A stretch of DNA of 64,000 bases from Dryas octopetala (taxonomy: Eukaryota > Streptophyta > Magnoliopsida > Rosales > Rosaceae). This document shows, piece after piece, positions 25,680-36,850 of the stretch (the stretch's first letter is position 1; the number at the start of each line of letters is the position of its first letter). The notes beneath the pieces were generated by a model. The model was not told the origin of the DNA and did not search any database. It saw nothing but the letters and a program-made list of their open reading frames with translations. Location: positions 16,680,164 through 16,744,163 of the forward strand of contig OY992834.1 in assembly GCA_963921425.1 (NCBI GenBank). Reading direction: 5' to 3'. Position numbers and translations under genes: made by a program.

Positions 25680-26429
25680 CAAAAATAAATGCCACCTAAC
25701 TAGTTTCTGTACATTAATTAAGGTGACAGCTAGGGTGCATGAGGGGCCGAGAGGGCACATCATCAACATGAATGTGGATCTGGTTCCAACTGCAAGATAT
25801 AAATAAAGAGAACAAATTAATTTGCTCACCACCTACTTATCTTGACATATGTTATCCGTCCTTTAACCTAACCATATAATAGCTAATAATAAATACATTC
25901 ACATACAGTCATATGTAGAGTGTTGAAAGTAAAAATAAGTAAATAATACAAAAATACTTTTTATCTTCCCAAAAACCTGTCAACCCCATACCTCCCCAAT
26001 CTTTCCAAGTGACCCATCCTCTCAACTCCGGCAGATGATGTCCATGGCCATGGGTGGAGGAGCTATGTGTCAGGCTTTGAATTCGTCCTTGGTTGGGATT
26101 CAAGTTAAGCACAAAAATACCCATTTTATATTTTTATGTCACATTTCTGCTAGGTCCATGCACTGGTTCCTCGCACCCATTGCAAAAAACTAGCTAGTCG
26201 AGCATCACATGACTGACTGCTGTTTCTTGAACATCAATGGATGCTGTTGACCAAAATGTTGAAGCTCCATCCCTTGCAATCAGCAACTGCAAGGTGGCCG
26301 GACGACGTCGGGCAAAGAGACCGCCGGCGAGGAGCAGATCGGGTATGGAGGAATGGGTTCTTATTATATTATCATTTTTTTATGTTTTTGTTGAGAAGGT
26401 CTTACCTGTTATTCCCTCCCCCTCTTCTC

Positions 26430-26435
<6 letters not shown>

Positions 26436-26503
<68 letters not shown>
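26436..26503. repeat. (CT)n microsatellite about 68 bp upstream of WSD1-like gene
   Basis: Uninterrupted CT dinucleotides ending about 310 bp before the WSD1-like ATG. CT-rich tracts are frequent in plant promoters. Seen directly; function unknown. Confidence 0.9.
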
Positions 26504-26507
<4 letters not shown>

Positions 26508-26752
26508 CATACCACCTATCTCCGAGTTTACCTATCCCGCCTCTAATACGGACATAGGTAAGTTATTCTCGTTTTTGTTTTAATGCTATAAAACTTTTTG
26601 GAAAGACATACAACCAAGTATTTTTTTATTGTTTAATTATTTTATTATTAACTACAGTGAGATATTTTGAGATAGGTTGTGTTGTAGGGCTCTCCTTGAC
26701 CTCCCTTTGTAACCAACAAAAAAAAAATTAAGGTGGAAAGCAAATTTGATCT

Positions 26753-26776
26753 CTCTATATATATACATATATACCA
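26753..26776 (+). promoter_or_regulatory. Possible TATA box of WSD1-like gene
   Basis: CTATATATATACATATATACC lies about 40-60 bp upstream of the ATG at 26814, which would leave a very short leader. Position and composition only. Confidence 0.35.
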
Positions 26777-26813
26777 AAATTCTAAATATCAACACAAGAA
26801 CGTACTAATTAAA

Positions 26814-29800
26814 ATGGAGTTTTGGGAAGGAGTAGAACCAGTGAGTCCTACTGGCCAATACTTCAACAGCTCTGTGTTATCCATAGCAATTCTTGCTGTT
26901 TTGGAAATTGAAATTCCAATCAATGATACTCAAACTATGTCTCTGCTTAAAGATGTTTTCCTCCCTATCAACCCACGCTTCTCTTCAATCATGGTTCTCT
27001 CTCCTCCGCTCTCCCGCATTATAATTTTCTTTTCTCTTCTGCTTGACTTTTAATTTTTGCCATATATTATAAATGGTTACATTCATAGATTCTTAATCCT
27101 TAAATTAATTTGTAAACAAGCAGCAAAAATAGTTATAACATTGATCGTTAATTTATACAATATATTAATGGATTATCATAAAGCTGCAGGTTGACAATGG
27201 ATGTGAAAAGAAACTGTGGAAGAGGGTTGAAGTGAAGCTTGAAGACCATGTTCATGTGCCTATTTTCCCCTCTGGAATGTCACCTCTATCATATGATAAG
27301 TATTTGGATGACTACATATCAAGCATAGCAGCAGAAAAATTCCCACAAAACAGGCCATTGTGGGAAATTCACATCATCAAGTACCCTACAACCCATGCAG
27401 CTGGTAATATAATCTTCAAGCTTCACCATGCACTTGGTGATGGTTACTCTCTCATGGGTGCTCTTCTTTCTTGTCTCCAAAGAGCTCACAACCCTTCTGT
27501 TCCTCTAACATTTCCTTCGCTGCTGGGCTCCGGAGGAAACAATAGTAATTACAGTAAAAGTATGTTTGAGTCTGTGTCTAAAATGTTGTCCTCAGTTTTC
27601 TCCACTGTATCGGATTTCAGTTGGAGTATTTTGCAGAGCATTTTGGTCGAAGATGACAGAACACCTATAAGGTCTGGGAATGAGGGAGTTGAGTTTCGGC
27701 CAATTACAGTATCAACCTGGACTGTCTCTATCGACCAAATCAAACTTATCAAGAACAAGCTTGGAGTGGTAAGATCATTAATTAATTACACCCACCAATC
27801 TTTTAATTACTTGCTAGTTGTTTCTCGTATGTGACTGCTCCTGTTTAATTAATTTGTTTATGAATTTGGCATGAGATTTCTGTTGAAACATTAACGTACC
27901 TAAAGATGAAAGATTTATGCATAAACCTATATATTTGCAGCCCTGTTTTATCCTGCGCTGATAGGTACTCTAAGAGCATGTACAATGGGAATTAATAGCT
28001 AAATGCTATATTTTTAGCTTTTTTGTTATAGTTTTTGTGATTTTTGCTCCGATTATAAAAAACCTATAATCTTATGTTCAACCAATAAGGGCAAGTCATA
28101 TGTATAGAACATTGACTCTAACACTCACATGAAGTTTAACTTTCTCTCTTGCGGGGCTCACATCTTCAACAACCTCTCTCTTTTCCATCTTCTCTCAACT
28201 CCCACCAACCAATACCTCACATGCTTTTTCTGATGTGGGGCCACAAGTTTCTTAGCATCCACAATAGTATTTGCTATATTTTTTACTATATATAGTATAA
28301 AATATAGTTTTAGTATAACATATGCTAAATATAGCCATGCTATTGTAATTGATTTTTTATCAATTCCACTATATATGGTTTTTAGTATAACATTTAGCCA
28401 TATTATTGTACATACTTTTAATAGGTGAGTCTTATCTTTATTAATTAGAGAAGTAGTACCGATGTGTATTGAAAAAAGAAAGTGGTACCTACTACGCACA
28501 TGTAACATTACTTAAAAGAGGTCCATTTTTTGCTCACCACCTTTAATTTATGGTGAGCATCACTACCGTATTAAGTGTACGTGCGTGTGTGTCTAATTAA
28601 CTATGGTTAATTATTTAAAATTGATATATTTATTTAAGTGTTATTATGATGAGATATAAAAATAATTGAAGATTAAAAAATGAAGAAATTAACCAATCAG
28701 CCCAACCGATCTGCAAGAACCCCACCCTCCCCCTGCCATCTTTCCCAGCATCGATCAATTTGATCATTTTCGAATATTCTTCTGAATACTAATGTATTGT
28801 GGTTATTGATCAAAATTTATGTTTACAATCGCAGACAATAAATGATGTGATTGCTGGAATCATCTTCTTGGGCACCCGAATGTACATGCAAGATATTAGC
28901 AAAAAATCAAGTAATGAGCGGTGCACGGCATTGGTGTTAATGAACACTAGAAACACTGGAGATTACATGTCAATTAAGGAGATGACCCAACCTAATAATT
29001 CTGTGAGGTCTTGGGGGAACCGAGTTGGCTTCTTGCATATATCATTGCCCAACTCAACTCAACTTTCAAACCCACTCGACTTTGTCTGGGAAGCACAAAA
29101 ATTAATCAAGAGAAAGAGAAGCTCTGCAGCTTTGTACCTCACTAGTAGGTTGTTGGATATCTTGAAGAAAGTTAGAGGCCCTCAGGTAATTAACAAGATT
29201 TTTTTTTTTTTTTTTGGGCCATGGTAATTAACAAGAATTATCTATTCCTCCATGTGCTAAGCAATTTATTTTTTTTATATAATAAAAAAACAACTTAATT
29301 TGTAATTAATATATTGCAAACCAAAAACTTGAAACTAACTTATAATTTGTCTGGGAATCATGGGTGGCCGCTTGCAAATTTTGCAAGTTTGCAAACCAAA
29401 TCGAAACGTTTCGGACCTTCGGTTTGGCTAGCTTGAAGAGATTTAAGTTGTTAAGTCAAAGCTCATTTGGTTTGGTTGGTTTGAAAGAGTTTTAATTTTG
29501 AGTTGTTTCTTGATTACAGTATATATCAAATTTCGTTCAAGTCAAATTGAAGGAACTTTGGTTAGATGCGGGCATCTGCTTTAGGCAGGGCACAAATATT
29601 TTGGCAAAGATAAAGTTTACGAAAAACATCATAAATCAAAGTATTTGTGTAATCAATTCAAGCGGCTTAATTTAGAATGTTTCATAAGGTATTGGTTTTG
29701 CAGGCAGCAGCTAGATACATCCATAGCACACTCAAAAAGTCGAGTATGACAATCTCAAATATGATCGGGCCAGTGGAACAAATGGCTTTGGCTGATCATC

Positions 29801-31052
29801 CAGTTAGAGGCTTGTACTTTATGGTGCTTGGTCCACCTCAGGTAAATTTTTACTAGTTAGTGATGCAAACATCTATTGCAAGCTGAGCATGCAAAAACAC
29901 AACTAGAAACGAGCATGCAAAAAAACCCCTTTTTTATTCTTACAGTTAGATAACTATTATCTATGTTGTCATCTCAAATTAAGTAGATATCTCAATATCT
30001 CATATCACTTACTGAAAAGTTTAAATGTCTAATGTTACTCCCGGAAACTATATTCCATGTGTTGCACATAACCTGATTCCATCAAGTCTGTCAATATTCA
30101 CCGTTAGAAGTGTTGAGCCACGTCTTCATGTACTTAAATATTATTTTGAGACTCTGATATGTTTAAAAAAATTTAAGGTAAATTTCAAAATTCAATAAAA
30201 TTACCACACAAAAAAAAAAACTCTCAAACCGGCCTCTCTCCACCATTGGCAACCCACCCACCACCCTCCTCTCCCTCTCACCCACCATCTGCACCGGCAG
30301 GGCCCACCACCATTGCCAACTGGTGGACCCCTATTCCCCCTTGTCGCCGTTGATGGTGGTGGGAAGGAGGGGAGGGGGAGGGGGAGGGGGAGGTGGGTGG
30401 GTGGGTGGGTGGATTAATTTTGTTGATGGTAGAAAGATGATCCTTCCTCCATAAGCTTATCTTGTCTATATATATAATTCCGATGTGTTTATCAGCTGTA
30501 GTTTGAATGTTATGTACTCTTTCTAGAACTCTTGCACATGTGACTATATATACATGAATATACCTCATCTCAAGTATCTGAGTGGCTTTACCAAAAACTC
30601 TTAGTCGATCTCACTAGGATAAATGTGATTACTAGTATATATTAAGTTCATACATAATTTTTTGTAAAAGTTTATGGTTAAATTTCTCTCTTTAAGTCAG
30701 GGTTTGTAGCTCCAGTGGTTAGAGCATTCCCTACATGTACCCAATGTCTCGATTCCCCCTCCCCTTTTGGCCTTCCATGTAACACAAAAAAAAAAAAAAG
30801 TAGTCTCTCTTTGATACATTGGACTAATATCATACATATTTTAAAGGGTAATTTATGTAGCCTTACCTTTTATAATAATTAATAAGATGCTTTTTAATGG
30901 GCTTGCAGAGTCTTACTATAACAGCAATGAGTTATATGGGCAAGCTGAGAATTGCCTTCGGAGCTGAAAAAGGTTTCATAGATTCACAGAAGTTTACGGC
31001 ATGCATGGAAACTGCCTTTGGTTTAATACTCAATGCCACGAACGAGATTTGA
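26814..31052 (+). CDS. WSD1-like wax ester synthase/diacylglycerol O-acyltransferase
   Basis: Member of the plant WSD family, which esterifies fatty alcohols (and weakly diacylglycerol) with acyl-CoA at the ER for cuticular wax. Five exons: 26814-26993, 27190-27768, 28835-29185, 29704-29841, 30909-31052. All junctions are GT-AG at phase 0, totalling 463 aa (family about 480). Residues 139-145 carry the acyltransferase motif HHALGDG; PLWEIHII precedes it. Exon 3 has TINDVIAG and NRVGFLHISLP, exon 4 MTISNMIGPVEQMALADHP, exon 5 the C-terminal SYMGKLRIAFG, all as in WSD proteins and in order. No frameshift or lost motif, so it is probably functional. A MITE lies in intron 2 and a SINE in intron 4. 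A longer open frame extends 27 codons upstream from a GTG; the ATG at 26814 is preferred. Confidence 0.94.
27972..28421. mobile_element. TIR MITE in WSD1-like intron 2
   Basis: Left end GAGCATGTACAATGG and right end (reversed) AGTATGTACAATAATATGG are inverted copies. Internally TTAGTATAACAT and TATATAGT words recur. The GCATGTACAATGG end type is common in plant non-autonomous DNA elements. A TAA flank on both sides hints at a Harbinger-type duplication, but exact edges are unclear. Confidence 0.6.
30359..30412. repeat. GGGAGG/GTGGG simple repeat
   Basis: G-rich (GGGAGG)n then (GTGG)n run in WSD1-like intron 4, capable in principle of G-quadruplex formation. Seen directly. Confidence 0.8.
30694..30800 (+). 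mobile_element. tRNA-derived SINE
   Basis: Starts with a tRNA-like head, GTAGCTCCAGTGGTTAGAGC (30706-30725), resembling an A-box region, then TGTCTCGATTCCCCC about 20 nt later, resembling a degraded B box (GGTTCGANTCC). It ends in a 14-base poly(A) at 30786-30799. TCTCTCTTT occurs just before (30685-30693) and just after (30804-30812), a likely target-site duplication. At about 105 bp it is short. Inserted in the last intron of the WSD1-like gene. Confidence 0.75.
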
Positions 31053-31244
31053 TGGACTCCCCACATCTTGCGCCTTTGGATATTTGATAGATTATGCCAG
31101 TAATCAAAATACACATAATAACTTATTATCCATCTATTATCCATTTACTATTATAACTGTAATAGGGAGTAGTGGCACGTCGCTTGCATCTAGGCAGTCC
31201 CTCTTGCTAGGGTTATCTCTTTCTTTTTTAAGATCATTTTTTAT

Positions 31245-31690
31245 ATAAGTTCGTTGATTTTAGGTAATAAATTGTAATATTTTTCATTTTAATTACCAAA
31301 ACGTTTATGTCATTTCACTTTAAATACTAAATTTTAGTTTAGATACCAACTTTAAAAAATATGGTTATAACGAGCTGTAACTGTCTAACAGTCAAATTTT
31401 TTATTGATTTGTTGTTTTTTCAATATTTGTAAAGTTTAAACTTTAATGTTTAGTATCTGGATTATAGAACTTTATCCCCCAACCCTTAAACCTTTATAAA
31501 TCTTGAATTTTTATGAATTTGAAATAGTCACAACTGTATAGCAAATTGATTTGTGACCTAATCCAAAATGTCATGTTTTAGGTTAGTACTTAACAAAAAA
31601 TTAGTGTATTACTGCTTTACTGAAAAATTATTGATATTTGGTATTTAATTCTAATTTTCTATTTTGATATTATGTGTATTTCATAAGGAT
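31245..31690 (-). repeat. Dispersed palindrome-bearing repeat, copy C (inverted)
   Basis: Reverse-complement relative of 3297-3725, starting about 200 bp after the WSD1-like stop. It keeps AACTTTAATGTTTAG, the palindrome centre CTGTCTAACAGTC and ATTTGTGACCTAAT. Collinear over its length, with small indels. Confidence 0.75.
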
Positions 31691-31959
31691 TTTCCCTTGT
31701 TTATTTAATTGAGAGTTTGAGTATTTGCCAAAACTTCCTACCTAGATTGTGTATAGAGTCACTTATCGATTGCTTCGTTTGCTTTGATCAACTTAATTTG
31801 ATATATTATTTAATTTTTATATTTATTTCATATTTGTATAGTTAATTAAGTCTCGTATGACTCAAAATCTATGTATTAAGAAATCTATTTCCCTTTATTT
31901 AAAAATAAAACTATTTGAATCATATTTACTTACCACGTACCTTACTAACTCTCAATAAG

Positions 31960-32460
31960 CATGATGATATCATGTGTTTGAAATAGCGACAAATCCTTTT
32001 TTAATCCATATCACTATTGATGATGAGGCATGGCTCTCTTTTAAGAGCTCCCTCATGTTCAACAATTTCTCATGTACGTTTGCGGATTTTCTTACTGGTC
32101 TTGGACATGATCTTCCCCATCTCCAACTTTGGACATGCTAATTTCTCTCCTCTTCTCCGGAGGTTGTTGCTTTAGAGGTTTTAGAAGGAATAACATTATA
32201 CTCTTGTGTGATGATGCCATATTATGGATTTGAACCCACTCGAAGCTGAAAGTTTGAAGTTGCATTATGAGGATTAAGAGCTTCTTCAACACAATTTTGA
32301 AACCTTCACACATCAACCATTTGTGTTGTTGGCCCAGATTCTTTAACAAACAGAATCAAGCTTTCTTTGTATCCAATATTATTCTCCTTATTTTGCTTTA
32401 ATTGCTTTGAGTTGTATGTTACAATATATTAATTGTTCAAAAAAAATATATTCTTTATAG
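31960..32460 (-). pseudogene. Unidentified gene-like fragment, related to 17690-18170
   Basis: The minus strand carries GYKESLILFVKESGP and, after a stop, CVEEALNP-type sequence. It matches the copy near 18 kb in the stretch AGAGCTTCTTCA...GCTTTGAGTTGTATG. Stops and frameshifts prevent a gene model; family unrecognised. An 85-codon open frame (32092-32349) overlaps it but switches frame relative to the conserved part. Confidence 0.35.
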
Positions 32461-32617
32461 AAACCTACTTTCTGTTTTTGTTGTGGGGAAAAACAGTTTT
32501 TAATTTTTTTTACCAAACACCAAAACTGCTGTAGTGATTAAGAATTGTCATTCACAACAACTTTTAGTTCCTCCACTGCAATCCTAAACGGGGCCTTAAT
32601 AAAATTGTGTTGGAAAG

Positions 32618-32719
32618 GGACCAAAGGGTGTTATTGGTGAGGGTGAAGATCCAAGAAGTGCAGCCATCAGGGAAGTAAGAGAGGAGACATGAGTTAATTT
32701 AGCAGAAATTCTTGCAGAG
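32618..32719 (+). pseudogene. Nudix hydrolase fragment (NUDX26/27-like) with stop in the Nudix box
   Basis: The reading frame gives PKGVIGEGEDPRSAA followed by IREVREET, a stop (TGA 32690-32692), then VNLAEILAE. It aligns with the Nudix box (GX5EX7REUXEEXGU) of plant Ap4A-type Nudix hydrolases, where the stop replaces the box glycine (GGA to TGA is a single change). A GT donor-like site follows at 32720. No other Nudix exons were recognised nearby, so this is a relic fragment rather than a gene. Confidence 0.7.
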
Positions 32720-32992
32720 GTAGGACTTTTTGAGTATTGTTGCACTTGTATTTCCATTCCTAAACTTATTTTTCTCTGAAATATTTTTCAGTACAATGGC
32801 GGACGAAAGCCCGAGAAAAGAAAACCTATACAGGGATGAGTTGTGTTTGCATTTTGAAATGAAATGGAAGTAAATTTTTTGAGTCTGCATTTAGTTGAAG
32901 AAAGAGCGAGAGAATGCAAAAATCAGTGAAGATGCTAAAAAAGCTGTTTGTATGTTGTTTGAATTTTATTGATTGTTTACATTTGGTTATTA

Positions 32993-33289
32993 TCAGACAT
33001 TGCTGACTTGCAACTCTGTGTCAAGGACAGGGCTGAAAAAATTCCAACTTGAATCATGAAAAGCACCAAAATAATCATCCGAAACAGTTTTAATTCTAAA
33101 CTCATCTGTGAATCTTCGAGCAGCCAAGATATGCCTTGTCGAATCAACAATAGTTGAGTTCTTATACTCTGACAGATGCTGCTCATATGTCTCAAAGCTA
33201 TTCCCAAACAATACTATAGAATTCAATAGCCCCACTCCCCAATTTTCTTGTAGAAGATTATTATACAACTCTGCCTCACAATGTGGAGC
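32993..33289 (-). pseudogene. SRR1-like protein, C-terminal exon fragment
   Basis: An open stretch preceded by an acceptor (TTTTTAG at 33290) encodes APHCEAELYNNLL, then GNSFETYEQ, VDSTRHILAARRFTDEF and DSSWNFFSP, before a stop at 32993. This matches the C-terminal half of the SRR1 family (SENSITIVITY TO RED LIGHT REDUCED 1), which acts in phytochrome B signalling and the clock in Arabidopsis. The N-terminal half (the GTPEVEIFDP-type core) is not found in the next kilobase upstream. It is therefore a truncated copy, or the last exon of a chimeric gene with a leader near 33700-33850. No internal stop or frameshift in the retained part. Confidence 0.65.
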
Positions 33290-34008
33290 CTAAAAACCAA
33301 AACAAATCTCCTACAACATTGAGATGTAGGAAACACATAAGGACTCATGCATACATTTGATTCTTAATAACAAGAAGTAAACAAACCCAATAAATAAGAA
33401 AAGCCAACTCATCTCAAACTCAAGTACCCAAGAACTAGTGTCATCATTGAATCAAAGCATTTTAGTTGAAAAGAAAAAAAAAAAATCTAGGAAGCACTCC
33501 AATCTAAACTAAGGAAAACCCAGAATAGGAGAGCAGGGTAATCTAATCAAGAAGACAATCAATAGAAATATCCAAACCCAGAAAGCAGATTACCCAAGAA
33601 GATTAACTGACAAACACTTCCCTATGCACCAACACAACACCAAATAACCGAAACAATAACACATTGAGACCAAGGAGAGCAGACACAAAAGCAGAAATAA
33701 CAAAGTGGATCTTCTAGACTAACTTGGAACTTGCACGAAGAAATGTGGAGCTGTTCAATCTGCTAACGGGGATGAGTGGATTTGGTACATTGCTGTAGAG
33801 ATGGTGTTTGCTTTCCAAATGGGTTATATTGTGGCAGGAGAATGAACTTTGTGAGCAAAAGGGTTTTTATTAGAAGTTTCATAATTTTCATTTAATAAGC
33901 GCGGAATCCTTCGACAAAAAAAAAAAAAAAAAACGCGGAATCCGATGATTAATTATTGAGCATCTTTTTTGTAATTTTGAAGAAGAAGAATAAAAAGATG
34001 GTTTTTTT

Positions 34009-34545
34009 TTTTAATTATTATCACAAATGCTTCTCTAACTTTGACCAAAATATCAATTTGATCCTTAAAGTGCATTTTCAATAAATTTGGTCATTCATTA
34101 CCATCGTATATCAATGTTGACCTTTCGTTGAATTCGATTGAATTATCGTAAAAAGTGGTCACATGCACTGCACAAAACCTTTTTACAAGGGTAAAAATAT
34201 CTTAACACACCCATAGTCGAGTTGGGGATGCTTTTTTTTCTTTTGTGTTTTTTAATTATTTTTTTAGTTTTTTTAAGGGTAAACTTGGAATTAAAGAATT
34301 TGTAGGGTTTTTTTTTTTGGATAGTTATGAGACGTGTGAATACCATTTTGCCCCTGAAAAAAATGTCACGTACAGTGCATATGACAATTTTTTACGAAAA
34401 TTCGGACAAAATACAATAGAAGGACACCATTGATGTGCAATAGTAAAGATGGAGGACCACTTTGAGTAAAAATGCACTTTAAAGACCAAATTGATATTTA
34501 AGTGAAAGTTGAGGGACCACATGTGATAAAAAGATTAAAAATAAG
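34009..34545. mobile_element. Foldback MITE between SRR1 fragment and uricase
   Basis: Long inverted arms: the left has TATCAATTTGATCCTTAAAG and TGCATTTTCA; the right, reversed, has TATCAATTTGGTCTTTAAAG and TGCATTTTTACT. The outermost bases are ATTATTATCACA versus TTTTTATCACATG. Coding capacity absent; edges approximate. Confidence 0.65.
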
Positions 34546-35344
34546 GAGACTACCATCTATGTCCTTTAATTTTACATTTTACAAACTAAACTTTATGATT
34601 TTTAAAATTCTAACTAAACTCCAATAATATTATAACTATTCTACATTATATAATATTGATCCACTAGTTTCTAATTTTTTTCAAGCATAATAGGCACTAA
34701 GTGTGGCAGTGCATTTTTACTTCTTCTCCGAGCCCTCATAGTTTCAATTTTCTCAATGTTTTCAATCAAATCCTCATAGTTTTAAATAATAATACTCGTT
34801 GACAAATTATTCATTATCATTTCTTATATAGTCACGAACTGTGATTCTATCAGTGCCAATATGTACCAGAGCGCCAGATTTAAAAAGGAAAACATAAAGC
34901 TTTAGTCCAACTACAGCATCAAATTGTGATATATGGTGAGGTAAAATAGTCTAAAATGATTTTTGAGCAGAGAGAAAAAGATAAGAAAAGCCCTGGATAT
35001 TAATCCAAACCCTAATATTGATCCTCTGTAATTATATTCATTCATTGCTGACACCATCAAACTATACCTGGATTAAATAAGAATTGGATTGTTTTAAAAG
35101 GAAAGTATTCATAGCTCTAATTTTTCGGTTGTTTAGGAGTTCCAAACTTTATTCATCACATTTCAATTCATTATTCTATTTACATTTACAACATTTCTGA
35201 TTTCTAAAGATTGTGAGGTTTGACTTTAGAAAGATTTTGTATGCTGCAACAGCTGACAGCTGAGGTAGAGTTATATCAAGAGCTTCAAACATTGGGCCTA
35301 GAGCTCTGTCTCTTACAAATATATAACTACATAAAGGGTCAACA

Positions 35345-36808
35345 CTACATCTTTGACCAGAAACGGCTTAGGCTAGCTTCTATTGATCCATGCGGTTCAT
35401 CTGTAGGTAGATAAACGTCATCCTCAAACTGCCAAAGATAGAAACAGAGAAACAAATGTTCATGAGTCAGTGAAAGATAACACATTAACTTGTATCATAA
35501 ATAATAATAATAATAATAATAGTAATAACACATTAAACTCATCATAAAAATCAACATATAATGACATTGCAAACTATGTTACCATTATCCACTATATTTT
35601 AGTTATACCAAAGCTTTTTTAATAGGATGCAGTGTTTGAGAAATGTCCTTAATGTTTCATTGACATTGGAAGTCATGCAAACTTGCACAGTATTGTGATT
35701 GTCTCATTATGATAATGCATGATATCGGAAAATGTCCTTGATGTTTCTTCAGCATGAAGCACCTACTTTTCTATGTGATCTCCATGTGACTTAAACCCCA
35801 TAAAGCACAAGAAACAACACTTGCCAACCAACATGTGTCACAGAACAACTGACAAAGTCAGGTAATGGGTTGTTATATCAGAAACACCAAAAGGAAAATA
35901 ACTGAAATGCACACTATGCTCTATTAAATTGGTCAAAGGGCAGTCACCATCAAAAGACCAGACTTCAGCTGAGCTTGAAGAAGCTATGAAGCCACCAGGA
36001 AGGCCAAATATAACATGGGTACAGCATTTTGGGGGAAAATGAGGGCATGTGAGTTAAAAGCAACATGGCACTAAGCACAATGACGGGAAAAGATATGTGC
36101 TTGTTGAATCATCAACCAGACAGTGGTAAGAAAGCGAAATCATGTTCACGTGTGTGAGAACACACTCTTTTAACACCAGAGACATTTGGATGAGCTATTC
36201 AAGATTAGTATCCAGTTATTTAAGCCCTCATTGTCTCAGCTCATCCATCTCTTTAAGGAAGAGAAACTAAAAGGCCACATAATATAATTCTTTTTTTCCG
36301 TTTCATCCAACTGAACAGAAGTTCATAAAAGCAAAAAATAAATAATAAAAGAAAAGTAAACTGAATAGAAGTTCAATCCATTAGTGCTGATTAATAATTA
36401 TATAGATTTTTACTAAACAAGACTGCATCCACAAACTCTTAGATTAACATGCAAAGAAAGAGTCTTACCTTCACTATAGTATTAACCTTGTTTGATAGAT
36501 TAACAGGTAAGAAATGGAGATTCGGCAATTTCAGTTGTACTGCTGCTATGTCAGGAAAGCTGAAAACATGAACATCAATAACTAATTACATTTACAAAAT
36601 GGCATATAGTGACATAGAAAAGCAAGCACATATGGGTGTATGCAGGCAAGAATGCATGTGTGTGTGTGTTTGAGAGAGAGAGAGAGATGGTTCAATTATA
36701 CACTGATTATTGGGAGTTTGAGATCCGAGAATTAACAAAATGTCAAATAGAAAGCAAGAACACGGGGGTGTATACAGACAAGCATGCATGTGTGTGTGTG
36801 TGTGTTTG

Positions 36809-36850
<42 letters not shown>

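Noticed and set aside
26237..26557. 106- and 101-codon frames upstream of the WSD1-like gene
   Set aside because: Largely Ser-Leu repeats from the CT microsatellite; no relation to the downstream gene.
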